Positions 46,290 to 54,561 of a stretch of DNA of 64,000 nt are shown here, in pieces (positions within the stretch are counted from its first letter, which is position 1; each line of letters begins with the position of its first letter). The position numbers and the translations under genes are program-made. Under the pieces are notes generated by a model. It was not told the origin of the DNA, did not search any database, and was given only the letters and a program-made list of their open reading frames with translations. This DNA is from Martinezella rhizogenes (GTDB lineage Bacteria; Pseudomonadota; Alphaproteobacteria; Rhizobiales; Rhizobiaceae): contig NZ_JAPYZZ010000004.1 of the NCBI RefSeq assembly GCF_027460065.1, forward strand, positions 267,812 through 331,811. Direction: 5' to 3'.

Positions 46290-46832
46290 ACGCTCAAGTC
46301 TCCTGATGACAGTCGGAAAGACGGTCATGGTGGCTATAATAGGTGTTCCAAAAGGTGTTTTTATAATTCGGTTGATACGTTGTATATACCTAAATCTTGC
46401 TTATATCGTGTCCCTCTCAAAGACTATTCTTCATTGTTTTTCCACTAAAGGCATCATGACCAGATTATCAGTTTTTTGCCTATTTTTTGTGAACTCAATG
46501 TTAAATACATGTATTAGTATCAGTATTTATAAGCAACAAACGATCAAAAGTTGGGCACTGAAATCTTAACGCTTGCTGCCGAGTTTCCGGGTCGCAATCT
46601 ATTACCACCTTAAATTTAGCAACGCGCCGAAGAATCTAGATTAACTTTGCGCAATTTTCTCTAACTTTGCAATATGATTTTTATTAGTAATTATTTTAAT
46701 GCATAACTTGTGATGTCAAAAATATTCTTTGCCACCGTGGGAAGGTATAACTTACGCCACTCGGATTTTTCCGGAAAAAACAAAGGGCTCTCCCTGACGG
46801 AGAGCCCTTTCTTTTTTCATGGAGGCGAATCA
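46290..46832. other. AT-rich intergenic region between nolR and choV
   Basis: About 540 bases with base composition far below the surrounding high GC, rich in T/A runs, especially 46370-46720. No gene with a credible start, ribosome site or codon pattern was found on either strand; frames crossing it (such as 46066-46569) are antisense to nolR or lack support. It holds the nolR promoter and ends at a strong hairpin. A small RNA on the plus strand ending at that hairpin is possible but unproven. Confidence 0.5.
46782..46818. terminator. Strong bidirectional terminator downstream of choV
   Basis: AAAGGGCTCTCC at 46782-46793 pairs perfectly with GGAGAGCCCTTT at 46799-46810. T-runs follow on both strands (CTTTTTTC on plus, GTTTTTTCC on minus). 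It ends choXWV, and would also end any plus-strand transcript from the AT-rich gap. Confidence 0.9.
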
Positions 46833-47879
46833 CTATTTTTTGCGGTGACGCGTCAGCCCCGCCACGACTTCATCCGCCGAAATCGTGCCTATGATCGCGC
46901 CATTGTCGACGACACCGATCGCCCCGGCGTGTTTTGACAGCGCATCGAGAATATCGATCAACGGCGACGACGGGCGGGCGGTAGCGGCGACTGTCAGCCG
47001 GCCGCTCTGTTCGTCCACGCCCCGCTTCATCACGTCGGCGGCGGTCAACATCGAAATCGGGTTCATGTTCTGCACGAAATCCGCGACATAGGGCGTAGCC
47101 GGCTGCTTGACGATCTGCTGCGGGGTTCCGCACTGGATGATGTGCCCACCTTCCATCATGGCGATGCGGTTGCCGATGCGGAAGGCCTCATCGAGATCAT
47201 GGCTGACGAAGATAATGGTCTTCTTCAGCCGGCTCTGGAACTCCAGCAGTTCGTCCTGCAGGCGGCTTCTGATGAGGGGATCAAGCGCCGAGAACGGCTC
47301 GTCCATCAGAAGAATGGGCGCACCGGTGGCAAACGCCCGGGCCAGCCCCACGCGCTGCTGCATGCCGCCAGAAAGCTCTCCCACCTTGCGGTCGGCCCAG
47401 GCGGAAAGGTTTACCAGTTCAAGCTGTTCGGCCACCATGCGTTTGCGCTCGGCTTCCGGCACGCCGGACAATTCGAGCCCGAAGCCGACATTGTCGGCGA
47501 CATTGCGCCAGGGCAGAAGGCCAAATTGCTGGAAGACCATGGAAACCGTGTGCATGCGCAGGTCACGCAACGCTTTCGCCGGACAACGATAGGGATCGAC
47601 ATAACCGGACTTGGTCTTCACGCTGACACTGCCGCGCACGACGGGCGCAAGCCCGTTGACGGCCCTGACCAGGGTCGACTTGCCCGAACCGGAAAGCCCC
47701 ATCAGCACGAGAATCTCGCCTTCGCTGACCGAGAGCGAGGCATTGGCGACCCCGAGGACCAGCCCGGTCTGCGCATTGATCTCATCGCGCGTACTGCCCC
47801 GATCGATCATCGCCAACGCCGCGTCCGGCCGGTCGCCAAAGACGATATCGACATTTCCGAAGATAATGGCGTCACTCAT
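46833..47879 (-). CDS. choV: Choline ABC transporter ATP-binding protein
   Basis: 348 residues. OpuA/ProV-type ATPase: Walker A GLSGSGKST, Q-loop SMVFQQFGLLPW, signature LSGGMQQR, Walker B ILLMDEPFSALD, H-loop FVSHDLDEA. A C-terminal CBS-type regulatory region follows (about 285-348, AGAIGVVDNGAIIGTISADEVVAGL). Powers uptake of choline. Its ATG overlaps the choW stop by four bases. Confidence 0.93.
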   Translation of the reverse strand: MSDAIIFGNVDIVFGDRPDAALAMIDRGSTRDEINAQTGLVLGVANASLSVSEGEILVLMGLSGSGKSTLVRAVNGLAPVVRGSVSVKTKSGYVDPYRCPAKALRDLRMHTVSMVFQQFGLLPWRNVADNVGFGLELSGVPEAERKRMVAEQLELVNLSAWADRKVGELSGGMQQRVGLARAFATGAPILLMDEPFSALDPLIRSRLQDELLEFQSRLKKTIIFVSHDLDEAFRIGNRIAMMEGGHIIQCGTPQQIVKQPATPYVADFVQNMNPISMLTAADVMKRGVDEQSGRLTVAATARPSSPLIDILDALSKHAGAIGVVDNGAIIGTISADEVVAGLTRHRKK

Positions 47880-48727
47880 AGATCATCCTCCGTGCCGGGA
47901 AGGCGGAAAAGCCTGTCGAGAACGATCGCCAATATGACGATGCAAAGCCCCGCTTCGAAACCCATGGCGATGTTGACCGTGTTTAGGGCGCGCACAACGG
48001 GCACACCGAGGCCATTGGCGCCCACCAGCGCGGAAATGACCACCATCGACAGCGACAGCATGATCGTCTGGGTGAGACCGGCCATGATCTGCGGGGCGGC
48101 GAAGGGAAGCTCAACCTTGCGCAGCACCTGCGATGGCGTTGCGCCGAAGGCGACGGCCGCCTCCACCAGCGCCGGCGGCGTCGAGACGATGCCGAGGCGC
48201 GTGAGCCGCACCGGGGCTGGAATGGCGAAGATGACGGTGGCGATCAGCCCCGGAACCATGCCGAGGCCAAACAGCACCAGCGCCGGAATGAGATAAACGA
48301 AGGTGGGAATGGTCTGCATCAGATCGAGCGCCGGGCGCATGCCGGCGTAGATCCACTTGCGCCGTGCCGCCAATATGCCGAGCGGTATGCCGATGATCAT
48401 GCACACGGCGCTGGCGGCGATGACCAGGGCCAGCGTTTCCGTCGTCGCTTTCCAGTATCCCAGATTGATGATGAGCAACAAACCGAGTGCGGTGAAGATC
48501 GGCATGCCGAACGAGCGGCGCGTCCAGGCCGAAAGCGCCGTCACAATCGCGACGATGATCAGTGGATGCGGCGCCTGCAGCACGTAAAGCAGGGCGTTAA
48601 TGACGCTTTGGAAAATGAAGGAGAGCCAATCGAAGAAAAAAGCGAGATTGCCGGTCAGCCAGTCAATGGCCTCCTTGGCATATCGGCCGACAGGCAGGCG
48701 GTTTTCAGGAGCGCTGAGCCATTCCAC
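47876..48727 (-). CDS. choW: Choline ABC transporter permease
   Basis: 283 residues, six helices or more. The permease loop that contacts the ATPase is visible in VEAAVAFGATPSQVLRKVELPFAAPQIMAGL. N-terminal segment resembles ProW-type permeases of the quaternary-amine family. Translationally coupled to choV downstream; separated from choX by 289 bases holding two hairpins. Confidence 0.92.
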   Translation of the reverse strand: MEWLSAPENRLPVGRYAKEAIDWLTGNLAFFFDWLSFIFQSVINALLYVLQAPHPLIIVAIVTALSAWTRRSFGMPIFTALGLLLIINLGYWKATTETLALVIAASAVCMIIGIPLGILAARRKWIYAGMRPALDLMQTIPTFVYLIPALVLFGLGMVPGLIATVIFAIPAPVRLTRLGIVSTPPALVEAAVAFGATPSQVLRKVELPFAAPQIMAGLTQTIMLSLSMVVISALVGANGLGVPVVRALNTVNIAMGFEAGLCIVILAIVLDRLFRLPGTEDDL

Positions 48728-48821
48728 GGTAAGAAAAGACCTTTCGTGAATGAGAGCAATTCCAGCAAAAATGCAGAGCGGTTTTGCGTCCGGAATTGCG
48801 CAGACAACAAAGAAGCGGAGG

Positions 48822-48848
48822 ATTCCGGTGATCCCGTATCACCGGAAT
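48822..48848 (-). promoter_or_regulatory. Hairpin in the choX-choW gap
   Basis: Perfect 11-bp stem, ATTCCGGTGAT at 48822-48832 with ATCACCGGAAT at 48838-48848. It may shield choX mRNA or attenuate readthrough so that binding protein is made in excess over permease and ATPase. Confidence 0.55.
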
Positions 48849-48972
48849 TGCTCCAATGCAGAAACGACGGCCGGCAGGGTATCTGCCGGGCGCGGTGCAG
48901 ATACATGGCCTTCGATGCGAGGAAAATTCGCGGGCAAGGTCATGCATGGGCATCGTATTTCCCGCTGCATCC

Positions 48973-49006
48973 GACCTGCCGCGCAGGCCGGGTGCAGTCA
49001 TGCATC
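48973..49006 (-). promoter_or_regulatory. Hairpin just downstream of choX
   Basis: Imperfect 14-base arms, CTGCATCCGACCTG (48973-48986) with CAGGCCGGGTGCAG (48993-49006), GC-rich, ten bases after the choX stop and without a T-run. Typical of an mRNA-stabilising or partial-termination element after a binding-protein gene. Confidence 0.55.
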
Positions 49007-49016
49007 GTCTTGCGGC

Positions 49017-49970
49017 TTAAAGGCCGAGAGCCTTCTTGACGGCAGGCAGTGCGTCGGCGCTGCCATCCTTGGTCTTGACGTTGGCGAGCCAAGGCTCGAT
49101 CGCCGCCGGATTGGCCTTCAGCCACGCGGTTGCCGCCGCTTCGCCCTCAAGGCCGTCATTCAGGATCTTGCCCATGATCTCGTTTTCCATGGGCAGGGAA
49201 AATTGCATGTTCTTGAGAAGGACGCCGACATTCGGGCATTCCTCGACATAACCCTTGCGGACATTGGTATAGATCGTCGCACCGCCGAGATTGGGGCCGA
49301 AGACCTCGTCGCCGCCGGTCAGATAGGTCAGCTTGAAATTCGCATTCATCGGATGCGGTTCCCAGCCGAGGAAGACGATCGGCTCGCCGGATTTTTCGGC
49401 GCGGGCCACCTGGGAAAGCATGCCCTGCTCGGAGGATTCCACCACCTCGAAGGACTTGAGTCCGAAACTGTCCTTGGCCACCATGTCGAGGATCAGGCGA
49501 TTGCCGTCATTGCCGGGCTCGATGCCATAGATCTTGCCGCCGAGCTCACTGCTATGGGCAGCAATGTCCTTGAAATCCTTGATGCCGAGTTCGGCACCCT
49601 TGGCATTGGTCGCCAGCGTGTATTTCGCGCCGGTCAGGTTTTCCCTGAGCGTTTCGACCGATTTGTCGTCGCGGTAGGGCGCAATGTCACCTTCCATGGT
49701 CGGCATCCAGTTGCCGAGGAAGACGTCGATGTCCTTGTTTTTCAGGGACGTATAGGTGACGGGTACGGAGAGAAGCTTGACGTCGGTTTCATAGCCAAGG
49801 CTTTTCAGAAGCACGGTGGCGGTCGCCGTCGTGGCAGTGATGTCGGTCCAGCCGACATCCGAGAAACGCACCGTGCCGCAGCTTGCCGGTTCGGCGGCAA
49901 CGGCCGCGCTGAACGTCATGGAGGAGATTGCTGCGGCGAGCGCCAGACAGCGACTTCTATTTGCAAACAT
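49017..49970 (-). CDS. choX: Choline ABC transporter, periplasmic substrate-binding protein
   Basis: 317 residues from the ATG at 49970 (GGGAGC six bases upstream). Signal peptide (about 1-25, AAVAA), then the OpuAC fold: SCGTVRFSDVGWTDITATTATATVLLKSLGY, VFLGNWMPTMEGDIAPYRDD, FLGWEPHPMNANFKLTYLTGG. The Trp and Asp residues of these blocks form the aromatic choline box in the rhizobial ChoX. First gene of choXWV. Confidence 0.95.
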   Translation of the reverse strand: MFANRSRCLALAAAISSMTFSAAVAAEPASCGTVRFSDVGWTDITATTATATVLLKSLGYETDVKLLSVPVTYTSLKNKDIDVFLGNWMPTMEGDIAPYRDDKSVETLRENLTGAKYTLATNAKGAELGIKDFKDIAAHSSELGGKIYGIEPGNDGNRLILDMVAKDSFGLKSFEVVESSEQGMLSQVARAEKSGEPIVFLGWEPHPMNANFKLTYLTGGDEVFGPNLGGATIYTNVRKGYVEECPNVGVLLKNMQFSLPMENEIMGKILNDGLEGEAAATAWLKANPAAIEPWLANVKTKDGSADALPAVKKALGL

Positions 49971-50300
49971 TGTTTGCTCCCTGTTTTTTCGTTCCCTTGC
50001 CATTATCAATATCTTCCGGACACAATCAACTCGCGTGCATTTGCGTGCTTTGGCCCCCCGTTTGCGACAAAATCGTGAAAATAACCGCCTTTTCGCCACC
50101 CTGATTCGCTGAGAAGGCAGGTTGCGGAAATCTGTGTTTTTCCCTCAATGGCACTTTTCAACCCGCTTTTCCGCGGTCAAAAGACGCGGCACGTGGCATC
50201 GGCGCAAAACGAGAATCGCTTTCGTGGGACGCGATGTGCCATTTAACAGGTTGAAGCATTGCGATGCGTCCGCGGACGCGAGGCGTTCCGGGAGTGGATA
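49971..50300. other. Divergent intergenic region choX / tdk
   Basis: 330 bases without a gene, expected to hold the choX (minus) and tdk (plus) promoters. The only clear structure is the 14-base palindrome GCGTCCGCGGACGC at 50266-50279, about 20 bases before the tdk ATG. No convincing promoter elements were identified. Confidence 0.4.
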
Positions 50301-50882
50301 ATGGCAAAACTCTATTTCAATTATTCGACGATGAATGCCGGCAAATCGACCATGCTGCTGCAGGCGTCTTATAATTATCAGGAACGCGGCATGCGCACGC
50401 TGATCTTCACCGCTGCCTTTGACGACCGGGCCGGCGTCGGCCGCGTTGCCTCGCGCATCGGCCTGTCCTCCGAAGCCCGGACCTTCGATGAAAATACCGA
50501 CCTGTTTGCCGAGGTCGCGGCATTGCACGCGGAGGCGTCTGTCGCCTGCGTCTTCATCGATGAAGCCAATTTCCTCTCCGAGCACCACGTCTGGCAGCTT
50601 GCCAATATTGCCGACCGGCTGAACATTCCGGTCATGACCTACGGCCTGCGGACGGATTTCCAGGGCAAGCTCTTCCCGGCATCGAAGGAACTGCTCGCCA
50701 TTGCCGACGAGCTTCGCGAAATCCGCACCATCTGCCATTGCGGCCGCAAGGCGACGATGGTGGCCCGCTTCGACAGCGAAGGAAATGTCGTGACCGAAGG
50801 CGCCCAGATCGAGGTTGGCGGCAACGGAAAATACGTTTCCTTCTGCCGCCGCCACTGGGTGGAAACGTTTAACTGCAGCTGA
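50301..50882 (+). CDS. tdk: Thymidine kinase
   Basis: Phosphorylates thymidine (and deoxyuridine) with ATP in pyrimidine salvage. 193 residues from the ATG at 50301 (GGGAGTGG). P-loop [13 protein letters not shown], Walker B-like VFIDEANFL, and the Zn site pairs CHCGRKA with FCRRH at the C-terminus. Type II enzyme. The upstream frame to 50259 has no ribosome site. Confidence 0.96.
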   Translation: MAKLYFNYSTMNAGKSTMLLQASYNYQERGMRTLIFTAAFDDRAGVGRVASRIGLSSEARTFDENTDLFAEVAALHAEASVACVFIDEANFLSEHHVWQLANIADRLNIPVMTYGLRTDFQGKLFPASKELLAIADELREIRTICHCGRKATMVARFDSEGNVVTEGAQIEVGGNGKYVSFCRRHWVETFNCS

Positions 50883-50905
50883 CCCGCTGCGTCCGGTTGC
50901 CGCAT

Positions 50906-50919
50906 TTGATTTTTCGCAA
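50906..50919 (+). promoter_or_regulatory. Possible FNR/FixK-type box upstream of pseudoazurin
   Basis: TTGA-N6-GCAA, seven of eight positions of the TTGA-N6-TCAA half-site pair used by FnrN/FixK-type regulators, about 77 bases before the pseudoazurin ATG. Plausible because pseudoazurin donates electrons in denitrification, but a single near-match is weak evidence. Confidence 0.35.
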
Positions 50920-50995
50920 AGATGGCTTGCCCGCTCCCGCGCTAAGACGAGGGGGACACATTCGCGTGGATGTGCTTTCTCTCAGGAGCAAAATT

Positions 50996-51448
50996 ATGCA
51001 GAACAGAACTGCCAAATTCGCCGGCCTCGCCATCGTCGCAGCTCTTTGCGCTTTTCCCGCCCTCTCCGCCGAAATCGAAGTGAAGATGCTCAACAAGGGC
51101 AGTGACGGTCAGGCGATGGTCTTTGAACCCGCAACCGTCAAGGCCGCCGTCGGCGACGTCATCACTTTCGTACCGGTCGACAAGGGCCATGATGCGGCAG
51201 CCGTGAAGGACATGATCCCTGAGGGTGTTGCCGAGTTCAAGGGCAAGATGAACGAAGCGGTGAAGGTCACGGTCGAGAAGGAAGGCGCTTATGTCGTCAA
51301 ATGCACCCCGCATCTCGGCATGGGCATGATCGCGCTCGTTGTTGTCGGCGATGCGACACCCGCCAATCTCGACGCCGTCAAGAACGGGAAATTGCCGAAA
51401 AAGGCACGCGACCGGCTGAACGAAGAGATCGCCAAGCTCGGCCTCTAA
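50996..51448 (+). CDS. Pseudoazurin (blue copper protein)
   Basis: 150 residues; signal peptide (about 1-25, FPALSA) and a mature cupredoxin. Type-1 copper ligands: His in [10 protein letters not shown], Cys and His in [12 protein letters not shown] and the Met in that motif. Periplasmic electron donor to nitrite or nitrous oxide reductase; no nir or nos genes are in the window. CAGGAG precedes the ATG. An FNR-like sequence lies upstream. Confidence 0.95.
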   Translation: MQNRTAKFAGLAIVAALCAFPALSAEIEVKMLNKGSDGQAMVFEPATVKAAVGDVITFVPVDKGHDAAAVKDMIPEGVAEFKGKMNEAVKVTVEKEGAYVVKCTPHLGMGMIALVVVGDATPANLDAVKNGKLPKKARDRLNEEIAKLGL

Positions 51449-51688
51449 CCTCATATCGCCTCGGTTCCGCACCGCCCCCGTTGATCCGGCATCATCGAAA
51501 TGCCGCAACATCAGGCGCGGACCGCAGGTTGAGAAAAGTTTCGCAATCATGTTGTATCCCGGTTGACCGGGACATATCTGGAAGACAGTAAATGACCGCG
51601 GTTTGTTATGGGGCGCCGAAGGGCCTCCAGCCGAACCGCGGATTTTTCTTCCGGCATCCGGCCCACGGGCAGAGGAGACTATGACGAC

Positions 51689-52846
51689 ATGATAGACCGG
51701 ATCACCGCTTTGATTCAGGCAGGCTTCAGCGCCATCGGCAAGGCCGCCGGTCTTCTCGTCGCATGGCTTTTATGGCCCTTCATGGCCGCGCATGGCTGGT
51801 ACAGCGGCCGCAACTGGCTCATCAAGGGCCCGATCGCTCTGATCGCCATCCTGCTGGCCGTTTTCTACGGATATTTCGTCTGGCAAACCCAGGTCTGGAC
51901 GAATTTTGATCCGGATTACATTTCCCGCTACAAACTTGCCGAACGCACCGTGCCGCCCGGACAGGAATTGCCGGCCGCAACCCCGACTGCTGCCGCCGGC
52001 GCAACCGGCGCTGCTGCCAACACCTCCGCACCCGTGTGCCAGCGCTCGGCCATCGTCGATGCCGCCGTTGACCTTACCGACTTCAACGTCAACCAGAACG
52101 CATGGATTTCCTCCATGCTGCTCTATCGCCTCGGCCTCTTCGGCATGGACTGGGACAGCACACCCTTTCTCGATAACAAGGCGTCATTCCAGCGCGGCGT
52201 GAACCAAGCCGTGCGCCGTACCTCGGTGGAGCTGGTGGATACGCTCGGCCGCGTGCGCGGCACGTCCGGCATCAACAACAATCTCCAGGAAGCGCGTGGC
52301 AACATGCAGTTCAGCGAATATTCCTGGTATTTCGGCCTTGATCCCTTCGGCCCGAAGACGCCCACCCCCAGCTATTACCGCGCCGCCATCCGCAGCTTCC
52401 AGGCCTTCAACGGCGAACTCACCGCTTGCAAGGCCGTCTTCGATACCCGCGCCGACAACCTGATCCAGTTCATCGACCGTATTGCCGGCGATATCGGCTC
52501 CACGTCTGCAATTCTGCGCGAACGCTCGGAAAACTATAATGGCGGCTGGTTCGACACCCGCGCCGACGACCGTTTCTGGTTCGCCTATGGCCAGCTCTAC
52601 GGTTATTACGGCGTGCTTTCCGCCGCCGGCTCCGACTTCGCGCAGGTCATCCGCGAGCGCAACCTGACCAATCTCTGGAACGACACGCTGTTGCAAACCC
52701 GCGCGGCGCTGCGCATCCAGCCGGCCATCATTTCCAACGGCGAGGAAAGTGGCTGGATCATGCCTTCGCACCTTGCCACCATGGGATTTTATGTTCTGCG
52801 GGTGCGCTCGAACCTCGTCGAGCTTCGCTCGGTTCTCGACCGTTGA
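51689..52846 (+). CDS. DUF2333 family membrane protein
   Basis: 385 residues from the ATG at 51689; AGAGGAG lies about nine bases upstream, and an overlapping three-codon ORF (ATG at 51681) sits between. One helix at about 47-67 (GPIALIAILLAVFYGYFVW), then a low-complexity Ala/Thr/Pro linker (about 92-115) and a large periplasmic domain of the DUF2333 family (SSMLLYRLGLFGMDWDSTPFLDNKASFQRG, QFSEYSWYFGLDPFG). Function unknown. Confidence 0.83.
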   Translation: MIDRITALIQAGFSAIGKAAGLLVAWLLWPFMAAHGWYSGRNWLIKGPIALIAILLAVFYGYFVWQTQVWTNFDPDYISRYKLAERTVPPGQELPAATPTAAAGATGAAANTSAPVCQRSAIVDAAVDLTDFNVNQNAWISSMLLYRLGLFGMDWDSTPFLDNKASFQRGVNQAVRRTSVELVDTLGRVRGTSGINNNLQEARGNMQFSEYSWYFGLDPFGPKTPTPSYYRAAIRSFQAFNGELTACKAVFDTRADNLIQFIDRIAGDIGSTSAILRERSENYNGGWFDTRADDRFWFAYGQLYGYYGVLSAAGSDFAQVIRERNLTNLWNDTLLQTRAALRIQPAIISNGEESGWIMPSHLATMGFYVLRVRSNLVELRSVLDR

Positions 52847-52873
52847 TAAGAAGGCCGGCCCGTCGCGGCCGGC

Positions 52874-53590
52874 TTACTCTATCAACCGCAGACGTATGGT
52901 CTTGGCCACCAGCTGCGTGCGGTTGACGCAGTCGAGCTTGCGCATGGCATTGTTCATGTAGGTATTGACGGTGTGCTCCGAGATGGAGAGAAGCTCGGCA
53001 ATCTCTACCGATGTCTTCCCCTGCGCCGTCCAGCGCACCACATCGAGCTCCCGTTTCGTCAAAGGCGACGGCACTTTCGAACCAAGGCGGCAAAGGCGGT
53101 CATAGGCTTCCAGCGCATGCACCGCGATCATGCAAAGTTCATTCAGCGATGCCTGCGGCAGGGTATCGCGGTCGCCTGCGAAATTCATCAGATGCCGGTT
53201 TCCGGACATGCCGTTCACCGGCACCATAAGGCCGGAGGTGATGCCCATGCTGCCCACCGAGTCGACCGCATCCACCAGCGACCCGCAGGCAATGTCCGGG
53301 TCTTCCAGTGACCAATATTGCGGCATCATCGATGAGGCGCCACGCTTTATGACGGGACAGTCCCCGAGCGCACCATCCCTGGTCATCGCATTCACGACCC
53401 AGACCGGCAGGGTACTTTCAACAACCACCGGCAAAGCAAAGGCGTTCTGTCCACCTGGTAACCTCAGGAGGGTCACATGGGCATAACCAAACGCATGCAT
53501 GACCTCCTGCAGCGCCTCCAGCCATTGGGATTTGTCGGCGGCGGCCGACAGATCCCGGCATAGTCTGGCCTGACGCTCCGTCTTCACCAT
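52874..53590 (-). CDS. LuxR-type regulator with autoinducer-binding-like domain (solo)
   Basis: 238 residues. N-terminal domain (about 15-160) has the fold of acyl-homoserine-lactone receptors, C-terminal HTH (LTKRELDVVRWTAQGKTSVEIAELLSISEHTVNTYMNNAMRKLDC) is a standard LuxR helix-turn-helix. No luxI-type synthase lies near, so it may sense another ligand or an exogenous signal. The N-terminal domain keeps only part of the usual AHL pocket residues by eye. Convergent with the DUF2333 gene. Confidence 0.85.
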   Translation of the reverse strand: MVKTERQARLCRDLSAAADKSQWLEALQEVMHAFGYAHVTLLRLPGGQNAFALPVVVESTLPVWVVNAMTRDGALGDCPVIKRGASSMMPQYWSLEDPDIACGSLVDAVDSVGSMGITSGLMVPVNGMSGNRHLMNFAGDRDTLPQASLNELCMIAVHALEAYDRLCRLGSKVPSPLTKRELDVVRWTAQGKTSVEIAELLSISEHTVNTYMNNAMRKLDCVNRTQLVAKTIRLRLIE

Positions 53591-53683
53591 TCACGCACCG
53601 CCGCCATACCGGACTGGCCGGAGCAAAAAACACGCAAGCGGGTCAAACGGGGGGCGACCTTCATAACAAGCGGACCAACTGAC

Positions 53684-54205
53684 CTAAAGCACCTGTTTTT
53701 CAGACTTGTCCTTCGGCTTGGCCATCAGTTTTTCCAGAAAACCGAGCATGACCGCCGAAACGACAAAAGCCAGATGGATGATGGTGAACCACATCAGCTG
53801 GCTGTCCGTATATTGACTGGCGTTGAGGAATATCTGCAGCAGATGGATCGACGAAATCGCCACGATCGATGATGCCACCTTGATCTTCAGGCTTCCCGAA
53901 TCGAGCTTGCCCAGAAACGAAACCTCGTCATCCGCCTCATCGAAGCGGCTGACGAAATTCTCATAGCCGGAGATCATCACCATAACGATCAGGCTGGCCA
54001 CCAGCGCCGCATCGATCAGGCCGAGCATGGCAAGGATCATGTCCGACTCATCGTAGATGAAAACATTCTTCGCAACCTTGAGGAATTTCAGCGCGAAGGA
54101 GAAGGCATAAACCGCCAGTGCCGCGACGAGCCCGAGATAAAAGACGACGAGCAGCCAGCGGCTGGAGAGAATGATCCGCTCGACGAGCAGTTCAAGAGAC
54201 TTCAT
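53684..54205 (-). CDS. UPF0114 (YqhA-like) inner-membrane protein
   Basis: 173 residues with about four helices (17-37, 60-80, 105-125, 140-158 approximately). Family blocks ERIILSSRWLLVVFYLGLV and MVMISGYENFVSRFDEADDEVSFLGKLDSGSLKIKVASSIVAISSIHLLQIF identify UPF0114/YqhA. Function unknown. It diverges from the TonB-dependent receptor, a neighbour it could serve or merely adjoin. Confidence 0.88.
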   Translation of the reverse strand: MKSLELLVERIILSSRWLLVVFYLGLVAALAVYAFSFALKFLKVAKNVFIYDESDMILAMLGLIDAALVASLIVMVMISGYENFVSRFDEADDEVSFLGKLDSGSLKIKVASSIVAISSIHLLQIFLNASQYTDSQLMWFTIIHLAFVVSAVMLGFLEKLMAKPKDKSEKQVL

Positions 54206-54561
54206 TTCCGTATCCGATTAATGATCTGTTTTGTATGGGGCATGTTTTTCTTTCGCCATGTAAACTGGCCACGAATATCCTAGCAAGCGCCAATGTCGGG
54301 ACTTTGACCACACTGCGGCGTTTTCGGCCCCGATCCGCCATTTTGGCCACGGCCTGACAAACGTAATATTTTTGCAACATATGCTTATGCTTTAAAACAT
54401 GATGCAAAAAGTCATATATAATATGTTGACAGTTATCGTCATGTTTTTTAGTCCTCGCGTATCGGCTTGCCCGTAACACATCAGAACATGTCCAGCCGCG
54501 CATGAGCGCGGCGCGTTTTTGCGCGCCGTGGCTTCTTTGCGCGCATATCCGGGGGTATTTA
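54206..54561. promoter_or_regulatory. AT-rich regulatory region upstream of the TonB-dependent receptor
   Basis: 356 bases without a gene. It contains an inverted repeat TTTTTGCA (54369-54376) / TGCAAAAA (54403-54410), a TTGACA at 54426-54431, and a GC hairpin CGGCGCG/CGCGCCG with loop TTTTTG at 54509-54528, about 34 bases before the receptor ATG. The AT-rich stretch 54355-54450 could hold an iron-response operator (RirA or Irr), but no exact consensus was found. Confidence 0.5.

Noticed and set aside
46066-46569. 167-codon frame running from nolR antisense into the AT-rich gap
   Set aside because: First half is antisense to nolR and the rest has no codon bias or ribosome site.
46329-46810. 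Location of the tandem AbcR small RNAs
   Set aside because: Considered because of the gap and terminator, but the CU-rich anti-ribosome-binding motifs of AbcR RNAs are not visible.
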